Both the position numbers and the translations under genes were made by a program. Shown here piece after piece: positions 41,812 to 51,416 of a stretch of 64,000 nucleotides of DNA; the stretch's first letter is position 1; every line of letters starts with the position of its first letter. Origin of the DNA: JAFAGX01 sp035622175 (GTDB lineage Bacteria > Acidobacteriota > Terriglobia > Terriglobales > Acidobacteriaceae); assembly GCA_035622175.1 (NCBI GenBank), contig DASPVV010000261.1, forward strand, positions 14,874 to 78,873, written 5' to 3'. The notes beneath the pieces are model-generated. The model had not been told where the DNA came from, did no database searches, and was given only the letters and a program-made list of their open reading frames with translations.

Positions 41812-42522
41812 CTATGCGGGAAGCAGCATGCCCTTTTCCAGATGCCGGATGACATGGGCGTAGGAAGCCGCGTGCGGGTCGTGGGTGACCATCACAATCG
41901 TCTTATGAAAATCCTGGTTCAAGCGTTTCAGAATCTCCAGAATCTCGGTGGCGGAGTGGCCGTCGAGATCGCCCGTAGGTTCATCGGCGAGTACTACGGT
42001 GGGATCGCTCACGATGGCACGAGCAATGGCCACCCGTTGTTCCTGGCCACCCGACAGCTGCTTGGGGAGGTGGTGGACGCGCTCCTCGAGCCCGACCAGT
42101 TTCAAGGCGGTCACGACATGATCACGGCGCTCGCGCGCGTTCAGCTTGGTGAGCAGCAAGGGTAACTCGACATTTTCAAACGCGGTCAGCACCGGGATGA
42201 GATTGAAGGTCTGGAAAACATACCCAATATGCCGATTGCGCCAGCGCGCGGACTGGCTATCGCTGAAGCGGAACACATTCTGGCCGAGCACCAGCAGTTC
42301 GCCGGAGCTTGGACGATCAATGGCGGCAATCATGTTCAGCAGCGTCGTCTTGCCCGAGCCCGAGGGTCCCATGAGGGCGAGAAACTCGGCGGCGGCGATC
42401 TCGAGGGAAACGTCGTCGAGCGCCTTCACTTGAAAGGCATCCCGCTGAAAAACCTTGCTCACATGACGAGCCTGAACCACCTTCGTCTCCGTCGTGGTGT
42501 TGAGCGCCATGGCAGTACTCAT
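41812..42522 (-). CDS. ABC transporter ATP-binding protein (MacB/LolD type)
   Basis: The 236-residue ATPase has Walker A GPSGSGKTT, signature LSGGQEQR (Glu in place of the usual Gln), Walker B VVLADEPTGDLD, and the H-loop in VMVTHDP. The LolD/MacB-type subunits energise FtsX-like permeases. The ATG at 42522 overlaps the stop of the adaptor gene in ATGA, so they are translationally coupled. The in-frame extension to 43338 is antisense-like reading through the adaptor gene and is rejected. Operon order in transcription: two permeases, adaptor, ATPase. Confidence 0.94.
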   Translation of the reverse strand: MSTAMALNTTTETKVVQARHVSKVFQRDAFQVKALDDVSLEIAAAEFLALMGPSGSGKTTLLNMIAAIDRPSSGELLVLGQNVFRFSDSQSARWRNRHIGYVFQTFNLIPVLTAFENVELPLLLTKLNARERRDHVVTALKLVGLEERVHHLPKQLSGGQEQRVAIARAIVSDPTVVLADEPTGDLDGHSATEILEILKRLNQDFHKTIVMVTHDPHAASYAHVIRHLEKGMLLPA

Positions 42523-43880
42523 GGTTGTCCCTTGATTTTGATTTTGTCGCCGTCTTTCAAGCCTGGCGGAGCGGCGGTAATAACGTTCTCGCCTCCGGTC
42601 AACCCCTTGACCGTAAAACCGCTGCTGCGTTGTACCACGACATCGACTGGGCGTTCGAGCGCCCGGCCGTTGAAGGCAATCCAAACCACCTTCTTGCCGT
42701 TGTGATCGAAGACGGCGGAGGTTGGCACGAGCACGCCCGAGGCTTCGCTGCTCCGAGGCCTGGTGTTGTCCGCCAAGAACTTCACCGTGGCGTTCATCTC
42801 CGGCCGAAGGTAGGCATCCGGATTCAGGATCTGCACCTTGACCTGCACGGTTGCCTTTTGACGATTGGCCTCGGGCGAGATCTCGTGAATCTCGCCATCG
42901 TATTTGCGGTCGGGATAGGCGTCCAAGGTGACCACGCCCTTCTGCCTGGGGCCGAGCTTGGCGAAATCGTCCTGGGCGATGTCGAGTTCCACCTGAATGT
43001 CGTTGAGATCGGCGAGCGCCACCACCTCGCCTTGCGGACCGCCTTCGGCCTGGCTGGCAAACTGCGAGGTAACCAGCTCGCCCTTTTCGGCCGTGCGTTC
43101 GAGAATGGTGCCGCTGACCGGGGCGCGAATGACGGTTGCATCCAACCACGATTTCGTATAGGCCTCCTGGCCTTCGGCCTGCACCAGAGCCCCCCTGGCT
43201 CGCGCAATTTCTTCCGTGCGCGGACCGATCTTGGCCAGACGGTACGCCTTTTCCAAAGAATTTACCCGCTGCTGGTCCGCCTCGTACTTGGCGGTCGCGT
43301 CGTCGAAGACTTGCTTGGCCACCACGCCTTGCGACCACAGTTCGCGATCGCGATCGAGCGTCAGCTTGTCATTGGTGAGCGTGGCCCGCGCTTCATCGAG
43401 GTTATGTTGCGCTTGATCGATCTCTTCGGGACGGGACCCGTGTTCGAGTTCCTCGAGATAGGCGCGAGCGTTCTCCGCAGCCCCTTTGGCTTCCTCGTAC
43501 TGCGCGCGGAATTCATCGTCCTCCAGGCGGACGAGAACCTGGCCTTGTTTGACTTTGTCGCCCTTCTCCACCCCGATCCAGGCCACCCGCCCGGTGACCT
43601 TGGAATTCACATTGATTTTGTGATGGGGCACGATGTAACCAGTGGCCGTCAGCACGACCCCGCTCGGGTCTCCGCTGTTCTCCGCTTGGGCGCGGGACAC
43701 TTCGACCTCCGGGATGGGAGGGGCCAACAGCCGATAAGCAAGCACAGCCACACCGAGAATCGCCACCACCGCGATGCCGCTGAGGATGTAGCGGCGCGCC
43801 CAGGGTGCAGGCTCTCCTCCGGGGGCGGAGCGGTCAATGCGCAGTCCCTGTAAGTCGGCGTGTTTGGTGTCGAGCGGCAT
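42519..43880 (-). CDS. Periplasmic adaptor subunit (MacA/HlyD-like) of ABC exporter
   Basis: The 453-residue product has one N-terminal membrane segment (YILSGIAVVAILGVAVLAYRLL, residues ~30-52). A lipoyl-like half follows (GYIVPHHKINVNSKVTGRV, VKQGQVLVRLEDDEF). A long alpha-helical hairpin from ~120 to ~235 and a second lipoyl/barrel part come next (ATVIRAPVSGTILERTAEKGELV), with a membrane-proximal domain at the end. It bridges the inner-membrane permease to an outer-membrane channel. ATG 43880 is chosen; the 5' extension to 44015 lies over the permease's end. No TolC-like gene is in the window. Confidence 0.92.
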   Translation of the reverse strand: MPLDTKHADLQGLRIDRSAPGGEPAPWARRYILSGIAVVAILGVAVLAYRLLAPPIPEVEVSRAQAENSGDPSGVVLTATGYIVPHHKINVNSKVTGRVAWIGVEKGDKVKQGQVLVRLEDDEFRAQYEEAKGAAENARAYLEELEHGSRPEEIDQAQHNLDEARATLTNDKLTLDRDRELWSQGVVAKQVFDDATAKYEADQQRVNSLEKAYRLAKIGPRTEEIARARGALVQAEGQEAYTKSWLDATVIRAPVSGTILERTAEKGELVTSQFASQAEGGPQGEVVALADLNDIQVELDIAQDDFAKLGPRQKGVVTLDAYPDRKYDGEIHEISPEANRQKATVQVKVQILNPDAYLRPEMNATVKFLADNTRPRSSEASGVLVPTSAVFDHNGKKVVWIAFNGRALERPVDVVVQRSSGFTVKGLTGGENVITAAPPGLKDGDKIKIKGQP

Positions 43881-43929
43881 AGCTTCTTGGTCGCGGGGAT
43901 GGCGAGCTGTACCCGGTCCCTTCGGTCCT

Positions 43930-45093
43930 CTAGTCCCGCAAGGAAGCCAAAATCTGGCGCTGGGCAGCGTGCCAGGCCGGGGCCATTCCTCCGCACACGC
44001 CCATGACCAGCGCAAACAAAACGGCCCAGCCGACGACGCTTGGCGTCATCCGCAAACTGAACACGGCTTCGCTGAACGTGACCGGATTGTTGGTTCCGGT
44101 GGTCATACCGTTGAACGGCAGCATGAGCACAATGCCGACCAGCGCGCCGAGGAGAGACAACAGCAGCGATTCGAGAACAAACGACGCCAAAATGCTGGGC
44201 CGAGAAAACCCAATCACTCGCAAGGTGGCGATCTCCCGCGAACGATAAGCCACGGCCGCGTACATCGTGTTCATGGCCGCGAAGCAAGAACCGATTGCCA
44301 TGATCACGGCTACAATCACGCCAACGAACTTGATGGGGTCGCCGGAACTGGTCTGTTTCCCCCAATACTCGCTCTCGAGCATGCCGTTGAGCTTAAGCCT
44401 TTGATCGTCGTTCACACGATTCTTCAGCGCGTCGGCTGCCACCGGATCGGTGGCACGAAGCAGCACGGAGTTGTAGACGTCGCGATCGAAATCGGCGGCC
44501 AGCTGATTGATGTCCCCCCAGATCTCGGAATCGTGGGCCGTGCCGCCGGCGTCGAAAATACCGACCACGGTCCATGGTCCTTTGCCAATCCACATGGTGT
44601 CGCCCATATTGGCTTGGGCGAAGCGACGGTGGATCGACTGGCTGACCACGATCTCGTGCTGCCCCGGCGTAAACCATCGCCCGGCGACGAGTTTTGTCTC
44701 CGGCCGCATGGCGATTCCCGTGGCCGTGAGGAATCGCACCGTGACATTGGTTTCTCCCGTGCCGTCGTTTCTCGGAAGCACGACCACCAGCAGGTCTTCT
44801 CCCGAGGCCAGCGGCTGGCCCTGCGCATCGCGCGCGACCCCAGGCAGCTCCTTCATAATGGCGAGCGCATCGCGATCCACGCCGCCGGCTGCCAGTTCCG
44901 CGTTCGATCCCTTGCGCAACACCAAAACATTCAGCGGATTCCCGCTCAGGCGAAACGCGGCATTCAGACCGGCCAAAAGCGCCAAGATAAAGATCGCGGT
45001 TGTGACCGTCAGCGCAATCCCCAGCGCGGTCATGACCGTAGCGCTCTTGCGCAGCTTCAGGTTTCTGATGTTGTAGCGCAGAGGAATCGCCAT
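43930..45093 (-). CDS. ABC transporter permease, FtsX/MacB family (distal copy)
   Basis: The 387-residue product has a first membrane helix near residues 20-45 (ATVMTALGIALTVTTAIFILAL), a periplasmic core to ~255, and three C-terminal helices. It closes with MAPAWHAAQRQILASLRD, the coupling end of the FtsX superfamily. It is shorter than MacB and lacks a fused ATPase, so the ATPase is separate. Together with the neighbouring permease it may form a heterodimer. The gap to the second permease is 12 nt, consistent with an operon. Confidence 0.92.
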   Translation of the reverse strand: MAIPLRYNIRNLKLRKSATVMTALGIALTVTTAIFILALLAGLNAAFRLSGNPLNVLVLRKGSNAELAAGGVDRDALAIMKELPGVARDAQGQPLASGEDLLVVVLPRNDGTGETNVTVRFLTATGIAMRPETKLVAGRWFTPGQHEIVVSQSIHRRFAQANMGDTMWIGKGPWTVVGIFDAGGTAHDSEIWGDINQLAADFDRDVYNSVLLRATDPVAADALKNRVNDDQRLKLNGMLESEYWGKQTSSGDPIKFVGVIVAVIMAIGSCFAAMNTMYAAVAYRSREIATLRVIGFSRPSILASFVLESLLLSLLGALVGIVLMLPFNGMTTGTNNPVTFSEAVFSLRMTPSVVGWAVLFALVMGVCGGMAPAWHAAQRQILASLRD

Positions 45094-45105
45094 CGTTTTC
45101 TCGGG

Positions 45106-46257
45106 TCACCCGATATGCCGCAATCCTTCGACGATGTTTCCTCGGGATGCGTTGAATGCGGGCAAAAACGAACTCACCAGGCCCACCGTAGCCGCCACCA
45201 GAACCGCAACCAGCATGGTGGCCGGGTTGATCCTGACTGCGGACAATAACAAGCCCATTTGCGGAGCGCCCGCCATCCCAACCACCAGCAAGGAACCCGC
45301 GATCGAACCGAGCAATCCGCCCAAGGCCGCCAGGCTGACCGCTTCCCCTATGAATAGCGCCAGCACGGTGGCGCGAGTGAAGCCCAAGGTTTTGAGCAGG
45401 GCTACTTCGCGCGTGCGTTCCCGGATGGACATGGCCATGGTATTGGCCGAGACCAGTAAGGTGGCAAAGACCACCGCCCCACAGATGCTGAGGATGAAAC
45501 CCTTTACGTTGCCGAGCATAGCGATCCACTCGAGCTTGAAGGCCTTGTCACTCTCGGATTTCGTGGGACGCTCGGAATTGCGGAACAGGGCATCGATTGC
45601 GCTGGCCACTCGTGGCACGCTCTCGGGGGAATCCGCCAGCACGACGAATAGCCCGACGAGGCCCTTAAGCCTAGGGTAACCCTCATCGATGTAGGTGTTA
45701 TTGAAATACAGGGTTTCGGTGGGAGTGGGGGCGGTGAAAATACCCCGAATCGTAAGCTCCAGGTCGAGGGGGTAAATCGTGCCCTTAAGGTTCAGCCGGT
45801 CGCCAATCCTCCACCCATGCTTCTTGGCCAACTCCGCATCGACGACACACCCGGCCCGGTCTCGCTGCCAGGCCTCCAATTGCTCGGGTGGAATATGGAA
45901 GTCCCTTTGTACGTCGAAGATCTCCTTGGGATCGGTGGCGAATTGGGCGAAGAAGTTCTCCGGCTTGTCGTCCTTGTATTGCCCTCCAAACCAGCTCTGA
46001 TTGACGACATTTTCCACCCCCGGAACCGATCGGATCCTTTCGCGGTAGGCGATCGGCAAAAACTCGCCAAGGGAGACCCGGTGCCGCACGATCAAGCGCT
46101 GGGCAGACTCGCTGCTTCCGTCACTCCTATAAAACGCTTGCCAGACCGTCATCATGACCGTCAATAGCAACAAGGAAAAAGTGATACTGAGAAGGGTCAA
46201 AATGCTGCGCCGCTTGTTCCGAAAGGCATTCCTGCGAACAAACCGAGCCAGGGTCAT
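45106..46257 (-). CDS. ABC transporter permease, FtsX/MacB family (proximal copy)
   Basis: The 383-residue product has the same architecture as the next permease: first helix at ~18-40 (SILTLLSITFSLLLLTVMMTVW), a periplasmic MacB-PCD-like domain, and three C-terminal helices, with LLKTLGFTRATVLALFIGEAVSL in the conserved FtsX coupling region. It ends SSFLPAFNASRGNIVEGLRHIG. It is the first gene of the exporter operon (permease-permease-adaptor-ATPase). Such systems export peptides, lipoproteins or drugs; nothing here fixes the substrate. Confidence 0.92.
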   Translation of the reverse strand: MTLARFVRRNAFRNKRRSILTLLSITFSLLLLTVMMTVWQAFYRSDGSSESAQRLIVRHRVSLGEFLPIAYRERIRSVPGVENVVNQSWFGGQYKDDKPENFFAQFATDPKEIFDVQRDFHIPPEQLEAWQRDRAGCVVDAELAKKHGWRIGDRLNLKGTIYPLDLELTIRGIFTAPTPTETLYFNNTYIDEGYPRLKGLVGLFVVLADSPESVPRVASAIDALFRNSERPTKSESDKAFKLEWIAMLGNVKGFILSICGAVVFATLLVSANTMAMSIRERTREVALLKTLGFTRATVLALFIGEAVSLAALGGLLGSIAGSLLVVGMAGAPQMGLLLSAVRINPATMLVAVLVAATVGLVSSFLPAFNASRGNIVEGLRHIG

Positions 46258-46626
46258 GACCGAACTCCAGGAGAAATCCGACCTCGACAGGATCCGGAAA
46301 TACCCTTAAGGATATCCGATGCCGCGAAACTGCGGCAACCGATCTTCCCCCTCCCCCCGCCACCCGTTCCGATCCCCGACCCTTCTCTCGCCGACGGTTT
46401 TCTTCGAGGAATAACGACGAGGAGAGAGAAAAGTTACTGGCGGGGGCGACCGAGCCCGGCCAGGCAGGCCAACCCCCGGCACACCAACGAACCTCGGCCG
46501 ACCCGACTGGTACTTTCGTAACTCCCATCTTGTGCGAAGGGGGTCTATCCTACTTGCGCCGCCCCCTCGAGGATCTCGCCAGCCACTTGTCCATAGCCGT
46601 TCTCCGCCTCTGCGAGGTTGGGCGCA
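46258..46626. other. Divergent intergenic region, exporter operon and pseudokinase gene
   Basis: This is 369 nt without a recognised gene. It must hold the promoters of both flanking transcripts, but none is clear by eye. A GA-rich stretch (ACGAGGAGAGAGAAAAG) near 46410-46435 is the only compositional oddity. Confidence 0.4.
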
Positions 46627-48990
46627 ATGTCAAAAAAAGTCGGACGTTTCGAGATTCTCAGCGAAATCCAGCATGGGGATGCAGGTTCGGTGTACAAGGC
46701 CTCTGATCCGGACGGGGGAAGAATCGTGGCCTTGAAGACGATTCGACTCGAAGTGTTCGGCGAGCAAGGCGAGGCGCTCGCAGCGAGCATTCTCGAGGAG
46801 ACCCAAGCCAGCCAAGCACTCAACAGCCACAACATCACCCACCTGTATGGCGCCGAGAACCTTGACGGCACGCTCTGCGTGGTCATGGAATACGTGCAGG
46901 GCAACAGCGTCGCCACGATGCTGGCACGCAAAGAAGGGTTCTCCATCTGGGATCTTCAGGATATTGCGCGGCAGAGCTGTCAGGCCCTCGACCACGCTTC
47001 GTCGCGCCAAGTCTTTCATTATGCCCTCGAACCGGCAAAAGTCATGGTGCAGTGGGATGGGACGGTAAAGGTCCTGGCCTACGGCATTTCAAGAACCGGG
47101 CTGTTTACGGCCGCCCAGGCAAAAGGCAAGCCCCCTCAAATCCTGCACTACATGTCCCCCGAGCAGGTGGGCGGAGATCCGCTCGACGCACGCTCGAACC
47201 TCTTCAGTTTGGGAACGATCCTCTATGAGATGATCACCGACCGCAAGGCTTTCGAGGGTCAGGATGCGGACCAGGTGCGGCAAGCCATCTTCGAATCGCA
47301 GCCGATCCCAGTCTGCGAGATCAATCCTACGGTGCACGCGGCGCTTGAGGCGGTAATCACCAAGGCGCTGGCCAAGGATCCTCAGCAACGCTATCAGTCC
47401 GGGCAGGAGCTGGTGGCGGATTTGGAGCGATGCAAGAGCGGTGCAGGGTCGGCGGCGCGGAAACAAGCCGGGTCCCACCCGGCGAAAACGGCGCAAACTT
47501 CAGCCGCCGGGCAGCTGTCTCGGGCCGCTGCCGCAGCCCACGCCGGGTTGAGCGCTTCTTTCCCGGCAGCGAATGCCACCTCTTCCGCCGGTGCCGCCGC
47601 CGTTCAAGCCCACGAAGAACTTGCGACCATGACGGTTCCCGACGCTCCCTCGGCGATGACGGCGGAGGTTGAAGATCCGCCGGCGGTGGAGGCTCCCAAA
47701 TTTACCATCGATCCGCTGATGGAAGTGAACCCGCAGCAGCCCAAGCCCAGTGGCCACAGCTTTTCCGAGGTGAACGAGCTGCCGCCTCTGAAGGAAGTGT
47801 ATGCCGAGCCGGAGCCTCCTCCTCCACCCCCGCCGGTGCCTGCCGCTGCAGTACGAGCGGCAGTGTTCAATCAGGCCGAGGCCGCCAAAGCCAAGACGCC
47901 GCCGCCGCGCCCCTTGGCGAAGCAGGCCGTCGATGAAATCAAGCGGACGCCGCCCCAACTCTTCGTGTACGCCCTGGCCGCTGCGGCAGCGGTGATTCTC
48001 GCGGTGGTCATCGGCATTGCCTATCGCATCCACGCCGGCGAGTCCGATGACGACGGCCTGCCGGTTCAATCGGCGGCGCCAGAGGCGACAGCGCCCGAAG
48101 CCGGGCCCACGCAAGCGGCGATACCGGCACCGGCAACGCCTGCTCCGGCCCGTGTTCCGCATCAGGCGATACCCGAACCCCCGGCCGAAAGAGTGTCGGC
48201 CGTGTCGGTAAGGCCGAAATACAACAGCAGGAAAAACAAGGCGAAATCACCCAAAGCGCCCCCCGCCGCCGCACCGGCGATCGTGGCTGGACAATTGAAT
48301 GTCGATTCCAATCCCGCGGGCGCGCAGGTCAGCCTCGATGGCCAAAATGCGGGCGTGACCCCGTTTAGCCTGGCGAATCTGACGCCCGGGCACCACTCCA
48401 TCACCCTGAGCAAGCCCGGATTTGCCGCCGAGACGCGAGCCGTCGACGTAACCTCAGGAAGTAGGTCCGTGCTCAGCATCCAATTGGCGCCGACCACGGC
48501 CACGGTTGCGGCCGACAGCGATCCCTCCGGTGCCGCCATCTGGCTCGACGGCAAGGACAGTGGGCGAGTCACTCCGGCCCACATTTCCCTGGATAAGCCT
48601 GGCGCTCACAGTTTCGTTTTCAAGAAGCAGGGCTATCTCGACGAGACGACCAGCGCCAATGTGCAGATGGGACAAACCTATGAGATGGCGCCGAAGCTGC
48701 GCGCTTTGGGCACGACCAACGAAATCATCATGGGCGGCCGGCTCAAGAAGGTTTTCGGCGGCTCGGAGACGGCGGGCATGGGAACGGTCAGCGTGCGGAC
48801 CCAACCGAAAGGGGCCCAAATCGCGGTCAACAGCCGTCTCCTCGACAAAATGTCACCCGTCGAGTTTTACCTCAACCCCGGCACCTATGTGATCGATATC
48901 ACCCTGTCCGGCTTCAAGAGCGTGCAACGCGTGATCACCGTCGACAAGAATGGCAAAGTCGCGGTTGAAGAGAACCTGGACCGGGAGTAG
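46627..48990 (+). CDS. Membrane protein with pseudokinase domain and three PEGA repeats
   Basis: The 787-residue product has an N-terminal Ser/Thr kinase fold (~1-275). The ATP lysine remains in VALKTI (Lys37), as does the SPE motif of the activation segment. However, HRD reads HYA (131-133), the catalytic-loop LKPxN is LEPAK, and DFG reads AYG (151-153). The catalytic Asp, the loop Lys and Asn, and the metal-binding Asp are therefore missing. A Pro/Ala-rich linker (275-440) leads to one membrane helix (~445-468). Outside are a second linker and three PEGA domains (~554-620, 624-690, 718-785). PEGA domains are thought to bind cell-surface polymers. ATG 46627 is preferred to TTG 46618. It probably signals by binding, not catalysis. 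Confidence 0.88.
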   Translation: MSKKVGRFEILSEIQHGDAGSVYKASDPDGGRIVALKTIRLEVFGEQGEALAASILEETQASQALNSHNITHLYGAENLDGTLCVVMEYVQGNSVATMLARKEGFSIWDLQDIARQSCQALDHASSRQVFHYALEPAKVMVQWDGTVKVLAYGISRTGLFTAAQAKGKPPQILHYMSPEQVGGDPLDARSNLFSLGTILYEMITDRKAFEGQDADQVRQAIFESQPIPVCEINPTVHAALEAVITKALAKDPQQRYQSGQELVADLERCKSGAGSAARKQAGSHPAKTAQTSAAGQLSRAAAAAHAGLSASFPAANATSSAGAAAVQAHEELATMTVPDAPSAMTAEVEDPPAVEAPKFTIDPLMEVNPQQPKPSGHSFSEVNELPPLKEVYAEPEPPPPPPPVPAAAVRAAVFNQAEAAKAKTPPPRPLAKQAVDEIKRTPPQLFVYALAAAAAVILAVVIGIAYRIHAGESDDDGLPVQSAAPEATAPEAGPTQAAIPAPATPAPARVPHQAIPEPPAERVSAVSVRPKYNSRKNKAKSPKAPPAAAPAIVAGQLNVDSNPAGAQVSLDGQNAGVTPFSLANLTPGHHSITLSKPGFAAETRAVDVTSGSRSVLSIQLAPTTATVAADSDPSGAAIWLDGKDSGRVTPAHISLDKPGAHSFVFKKQGYLDETTSANVQMGQTYEMAPKLRALGTTNEIIMGGRLKKVFGGSETAGMGTVSVRTQPKGAQIAVNSRLLDKMSPVEFYLNPGTYVIDITLSGFKSVQRVITVDKNGKVAVEENLDRE

Positions 48991-49269
48991 CGCCCTTTGG
49001 CAAGGCCTGCCGGCTACTGTCCTGATCCTGGGTTGAACGAAAAGCAGCAAAACAGCGAACTCCCCCGCACAATCGGCAGGGTTAGAACCATGGCCAAAAT
49101 CGCGAATACAGTCATGGCATGGGACTTATTGGTTTCGCCTCCTAGCTTCGTCCGGCGACGGAGCGGTCGCCGCCAAAGTGATCGAAAGCGTCTCGACGCT
49201 GCCGAGCTCGGAAATCGTGCGTGGTTCTTTGCACAATCGGTGCCCAGGCGATTGCATCGGGAAATAAGC

Positions 49270-49845
49270 CTATTGCGGTGGGGCGGGATGCGGTTTCTTT
49301 AGCTCACTGGCAACGCGGCTGGCAATTTGATCCATAAGCTCAGAGACCAGGGTCTCCTCCTGTTGTGGTTCCTGCGCAGTAACCACACCCGATGTCCAAG
49401 GGTGCGGATCTCCAGCCTCGGTTATCCGGTATTCAATCGTTGCGCTACGGTAGTCGGGAGGATACGCCTGAGCATCGCCCAGCCGAACGCCTGCCCCGAC
49501 GGCACCCGCTGGGGGCACGCTGATTTCGCCTGGTCGTTGTACGCGAGTCAAGTTGGTATAGAGCACGAACCGGCAGTCATTCTGGCGTACCGCGGGATCA
49601 GGTCCTTTCGTCGATTCCAGTGCTACCGCATCAATGCTTGCTGCCTTTCCCTTCTTTACGTCTTTACTCTTGTTGATTCGCTGAAAAGCTTTGATCAGCT
49701 CCTCCCGCTGCCATGCCGGGCTGACGTTGTCGAGTGAACTGTTCTCCAGGGTGGCAACGCACAATCGAATCTGTTCGGGTCCCTTCTGTGCGTTCGAAAC
49801 GGATATGAAGACCAGCAAGAGCAGGAGAGGTGAAAATCGAAACAT
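49270..49845 (-). CDS. Exported protein of unknown function
   Basis: The 191-residue product begins MFRFSPLLLLLVFISVSNAQ, a clear signal peptide. GGAGGTGA before ATG 49845 sets the start. The mature part has LCVATLENSSLDNVSPAWQRE, then NDCRFVLYTNLTRVQRP and a Pro/Gly-rich segment. The C-terminal helix is VSELMDQIASRVASELKK. I do not recognise a domain, though the layout resembles small periplasmic proteins seen in Acidobacteria. It is convergent with the pseudokinase gene across a 279-nt gap that holds nothing I recognise. Confidence 0.7.
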   Translation of the reverse strand: MFRFSPLLLLLVFISVSNAQKGPEQIRLCVATLENSSLDNVSPAWQREELIKAFQRINKSKDVKKGKAASIDAVALESTKGPDPAVRQNDCRFVLYTNLTRVQRPGEISVPPAGAVGAGVRLGDAQAYPPDYRSATIEYRITEAGDPHPWTSGVVTAQEPQQEETLVSELMDQIASRVASELKKPHPAPPQ

Positions 49846-50061
49846 TGGCTCACCTCCAGGGAGAGGCCAGAAAGTATAGAGCAGAGTATACCTCCAGCCG
49901 TTCAATGGCGTAAATCACGACTCGAAATTCAGGGCCAAAGTCTCCTGCCACGCAACCTTAGCCCACTACCCCTTTGCCTCTTTGCCCTCTTTGCCGCCCA
50001 ACCTACTCGAAGAACGCCGCCAGTGATAGACTTTGAGGTTTTCTTTGGGGGGGAAAGCCTG

Positions 50062-50919
50062 ATGACGATCGAGCTCGTGGGGGTGGTGGGCGCAGGGACG
50101 ATGGGCAACGGAATCGCGCATGTTTTGGCGGTTCACGGCTGGAGGGTGTTGTTATGCGACGTGGAGCGGAGCTGGCTGGACCGTGCCCTGGAAACCATTG
50201 CCAAGAACCTCGGTCGGGAAGTTGCCAAGAATAAGATCACGGCTGCGGACAGGTCGGCGGCTTTGCAAAGGATCCAGCCAACCTTGGCTCGGTCCGAACT
50301 CGCCGGTTGCGATTTTGTGGTGGAGGCGGCGACTGAAAAATTTGAGGTCAAGTCCCAGATCTTTCGCGAACTCGATAGCCTCTGCCGCCCGGAAGTCATT
50401 CTGGCTTCGAACACCTCTTCGATTTCCATCACCCGGCTGGCGGCTCTCACCAAACGACCCGCGCAAGTCATCGGGATGCATTTCTTCAATCCCGTTCCGG
50501 TGATGAAGCTGGTGGAGGTGATTCGCGGGCTGGCCACCGCGGATGAAACTTTCCAAACCGTACGCGACTTGGCGCTCAAGCTGGAGAAAACGCCGGTCGA
50601 GGTGAACGATGCCCCGGGGTTTGTCTCAAATCGCGTGCTGATGCCTCTGCTCAATGAAGCCATGTACGCGGTGATGGAAGGGGTGGCCACGGCGGAAGCC
50701 GTCGATCAAGTGTTTACCCTGGGCATGGCGCATCCCATGGGGCCGCTGGCCTTGGCGGATTTCATCGGCCTCGATGTCTGTCTGGACATCATGCGCGTGC
50801 TGCACGAGGGCTTGGGCGATCCCAAATACCGCCCTTGTCCGCTGCTCGGCAAGATGGTCGATGCAGGCTGGCTGGGGAGAAAGAGCGGCAGAGGGTTCTA
50901 TCAGTACGGGGGCGCATAG
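50062..50919 (+). CDS. 3-hydroxyacyl-CoA (3-hydroxybutyryl-CoA) dehydrogenase
   Basis: The 285-residue single-domain enzyme has the NAD-binding GVVGAGTMGNGIAH loop at residues 5-18, the catalytic SSISITRLAA and MHFFNPVPVMKLVEVI (active-site His) blocks, and the C-terminal NEAMYAVMEGVATAEAVDQV and GPLALADFIGLDVCL dimer domain. It oxidises L-3-hydroxyacyl-CoA to the 3-keto form, in beta-oxidation or butanoate metabolism. ATG 50062 is preceded by GGGGGGGAAAG. The gene stands alone, with no thiolase or crotonase beside it, so its pathway cannot be fixed. Confidence 0.93.
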   Translation: MTIELVGVVGAGTMGNGIAHVLAVHGWRVLLCDVERSWLDRALETIAKNLGREVAKNKITAADRSAALQRIQPTLARSELAGCDFVVEAATEKFEVKSQIFRELDSLCRPEVILASNTSSISITRLAALTKRPAQVIGMHFFNPVPVMKLVEVIRGLATADETFQTVRDLALKLEKTPVEVNDAPGFVSNRVLMPLLNEAMYAVMEGVATAEAVDQVFTLGMAHPMGPLALADFIGLDVCLDIMRVLHEGLGDPKYRPCPLLGKMVDAGWLGRKSGRGFYQYGGA

Positions 50920-51062
50920 GCCATGCCGACCTCTGTCTCCTGCTGCGCGCGGGGATCAAGGTGGGAAAGCACACTCGGATCCCCATGAGCCAACTGCAAG
51001 CGACATTCGAAGGCCCCGGTTTCGAGCAGGTCTGGGCAGAACAAGCCGGATGAAGAGAATCG

Positions 51063-51416
51063 ATGCAACCGCAGAAAGCAGTCGAACCTGACCTTGGGAT
51101 TCATGTCCTCGGAGCGGTTCTCGGGATATGCGCCGGGGTTTTGGAGGTTACCATGGGCGACCTGCTTTTGACCGCGTTGTTCGTGCTGGTGTCGACCCTG
51201 CTGCTCGGCGCGCTTCGCCCCGAGAGACCCTGGCGATGGATCGTGGCGGTGGGGGTGTTTGTCCCCTTGGTGCAGCTGCTCGCCTATCTCTTCCTGGGAC
51301 AAAAACCTTACGCCGCGCAGGTCTACGAATCTTGTCTGGGGTTTCTGACGGGAATTGCCGGGGCCTATGGCGGATCGGTAGTGCGTCGAGGGATGGAGGA
51401 ACTCTTGCGGAAGTGA
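51063..51416 (+). CDS. Small integral membrane protein of unknown function
   Basis: The 117-residue product has about three hydrophobic segments: IHVLGAVLGICAGVLEVTMG, LLLTALFVLVSTLLLGAL and IVAVGVFVPLVQLLAYLFLG. A short GFLTGIAGAYGGSVVRRG tail follows. No family is recognised. A possible RBS (GATGAAGAG) lies just before the ATG. It is followed on the same strand by the WalJ-like hydrolase gene 100 nt on. Confidence 0.65.
   Translation: MQPQKAVEPDLGIHVLGAVLGICAGVLEVTMGDLLLTALFVLVSTLLLGALRPERPWRWIVAVGVFVPLVQLLAYLFLGQKPYAAQVYESCLGFLTGIAGAYGGSVVRRGMEELLRK

Noticed and set aside
42523..43338. N-terminal extension of the ABC ATPase to 43338
   Set aside because: It runs through the adaptor gene in another frame and has repetitive RG-rich sequence; the ATGA overlap gives a clear start at 42522.
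49090..49269. Possible small gene starting ATGGCCAAAATC
   Set aside because: No RBS, no family resemblance and arginine-rich sequence; may be noise.
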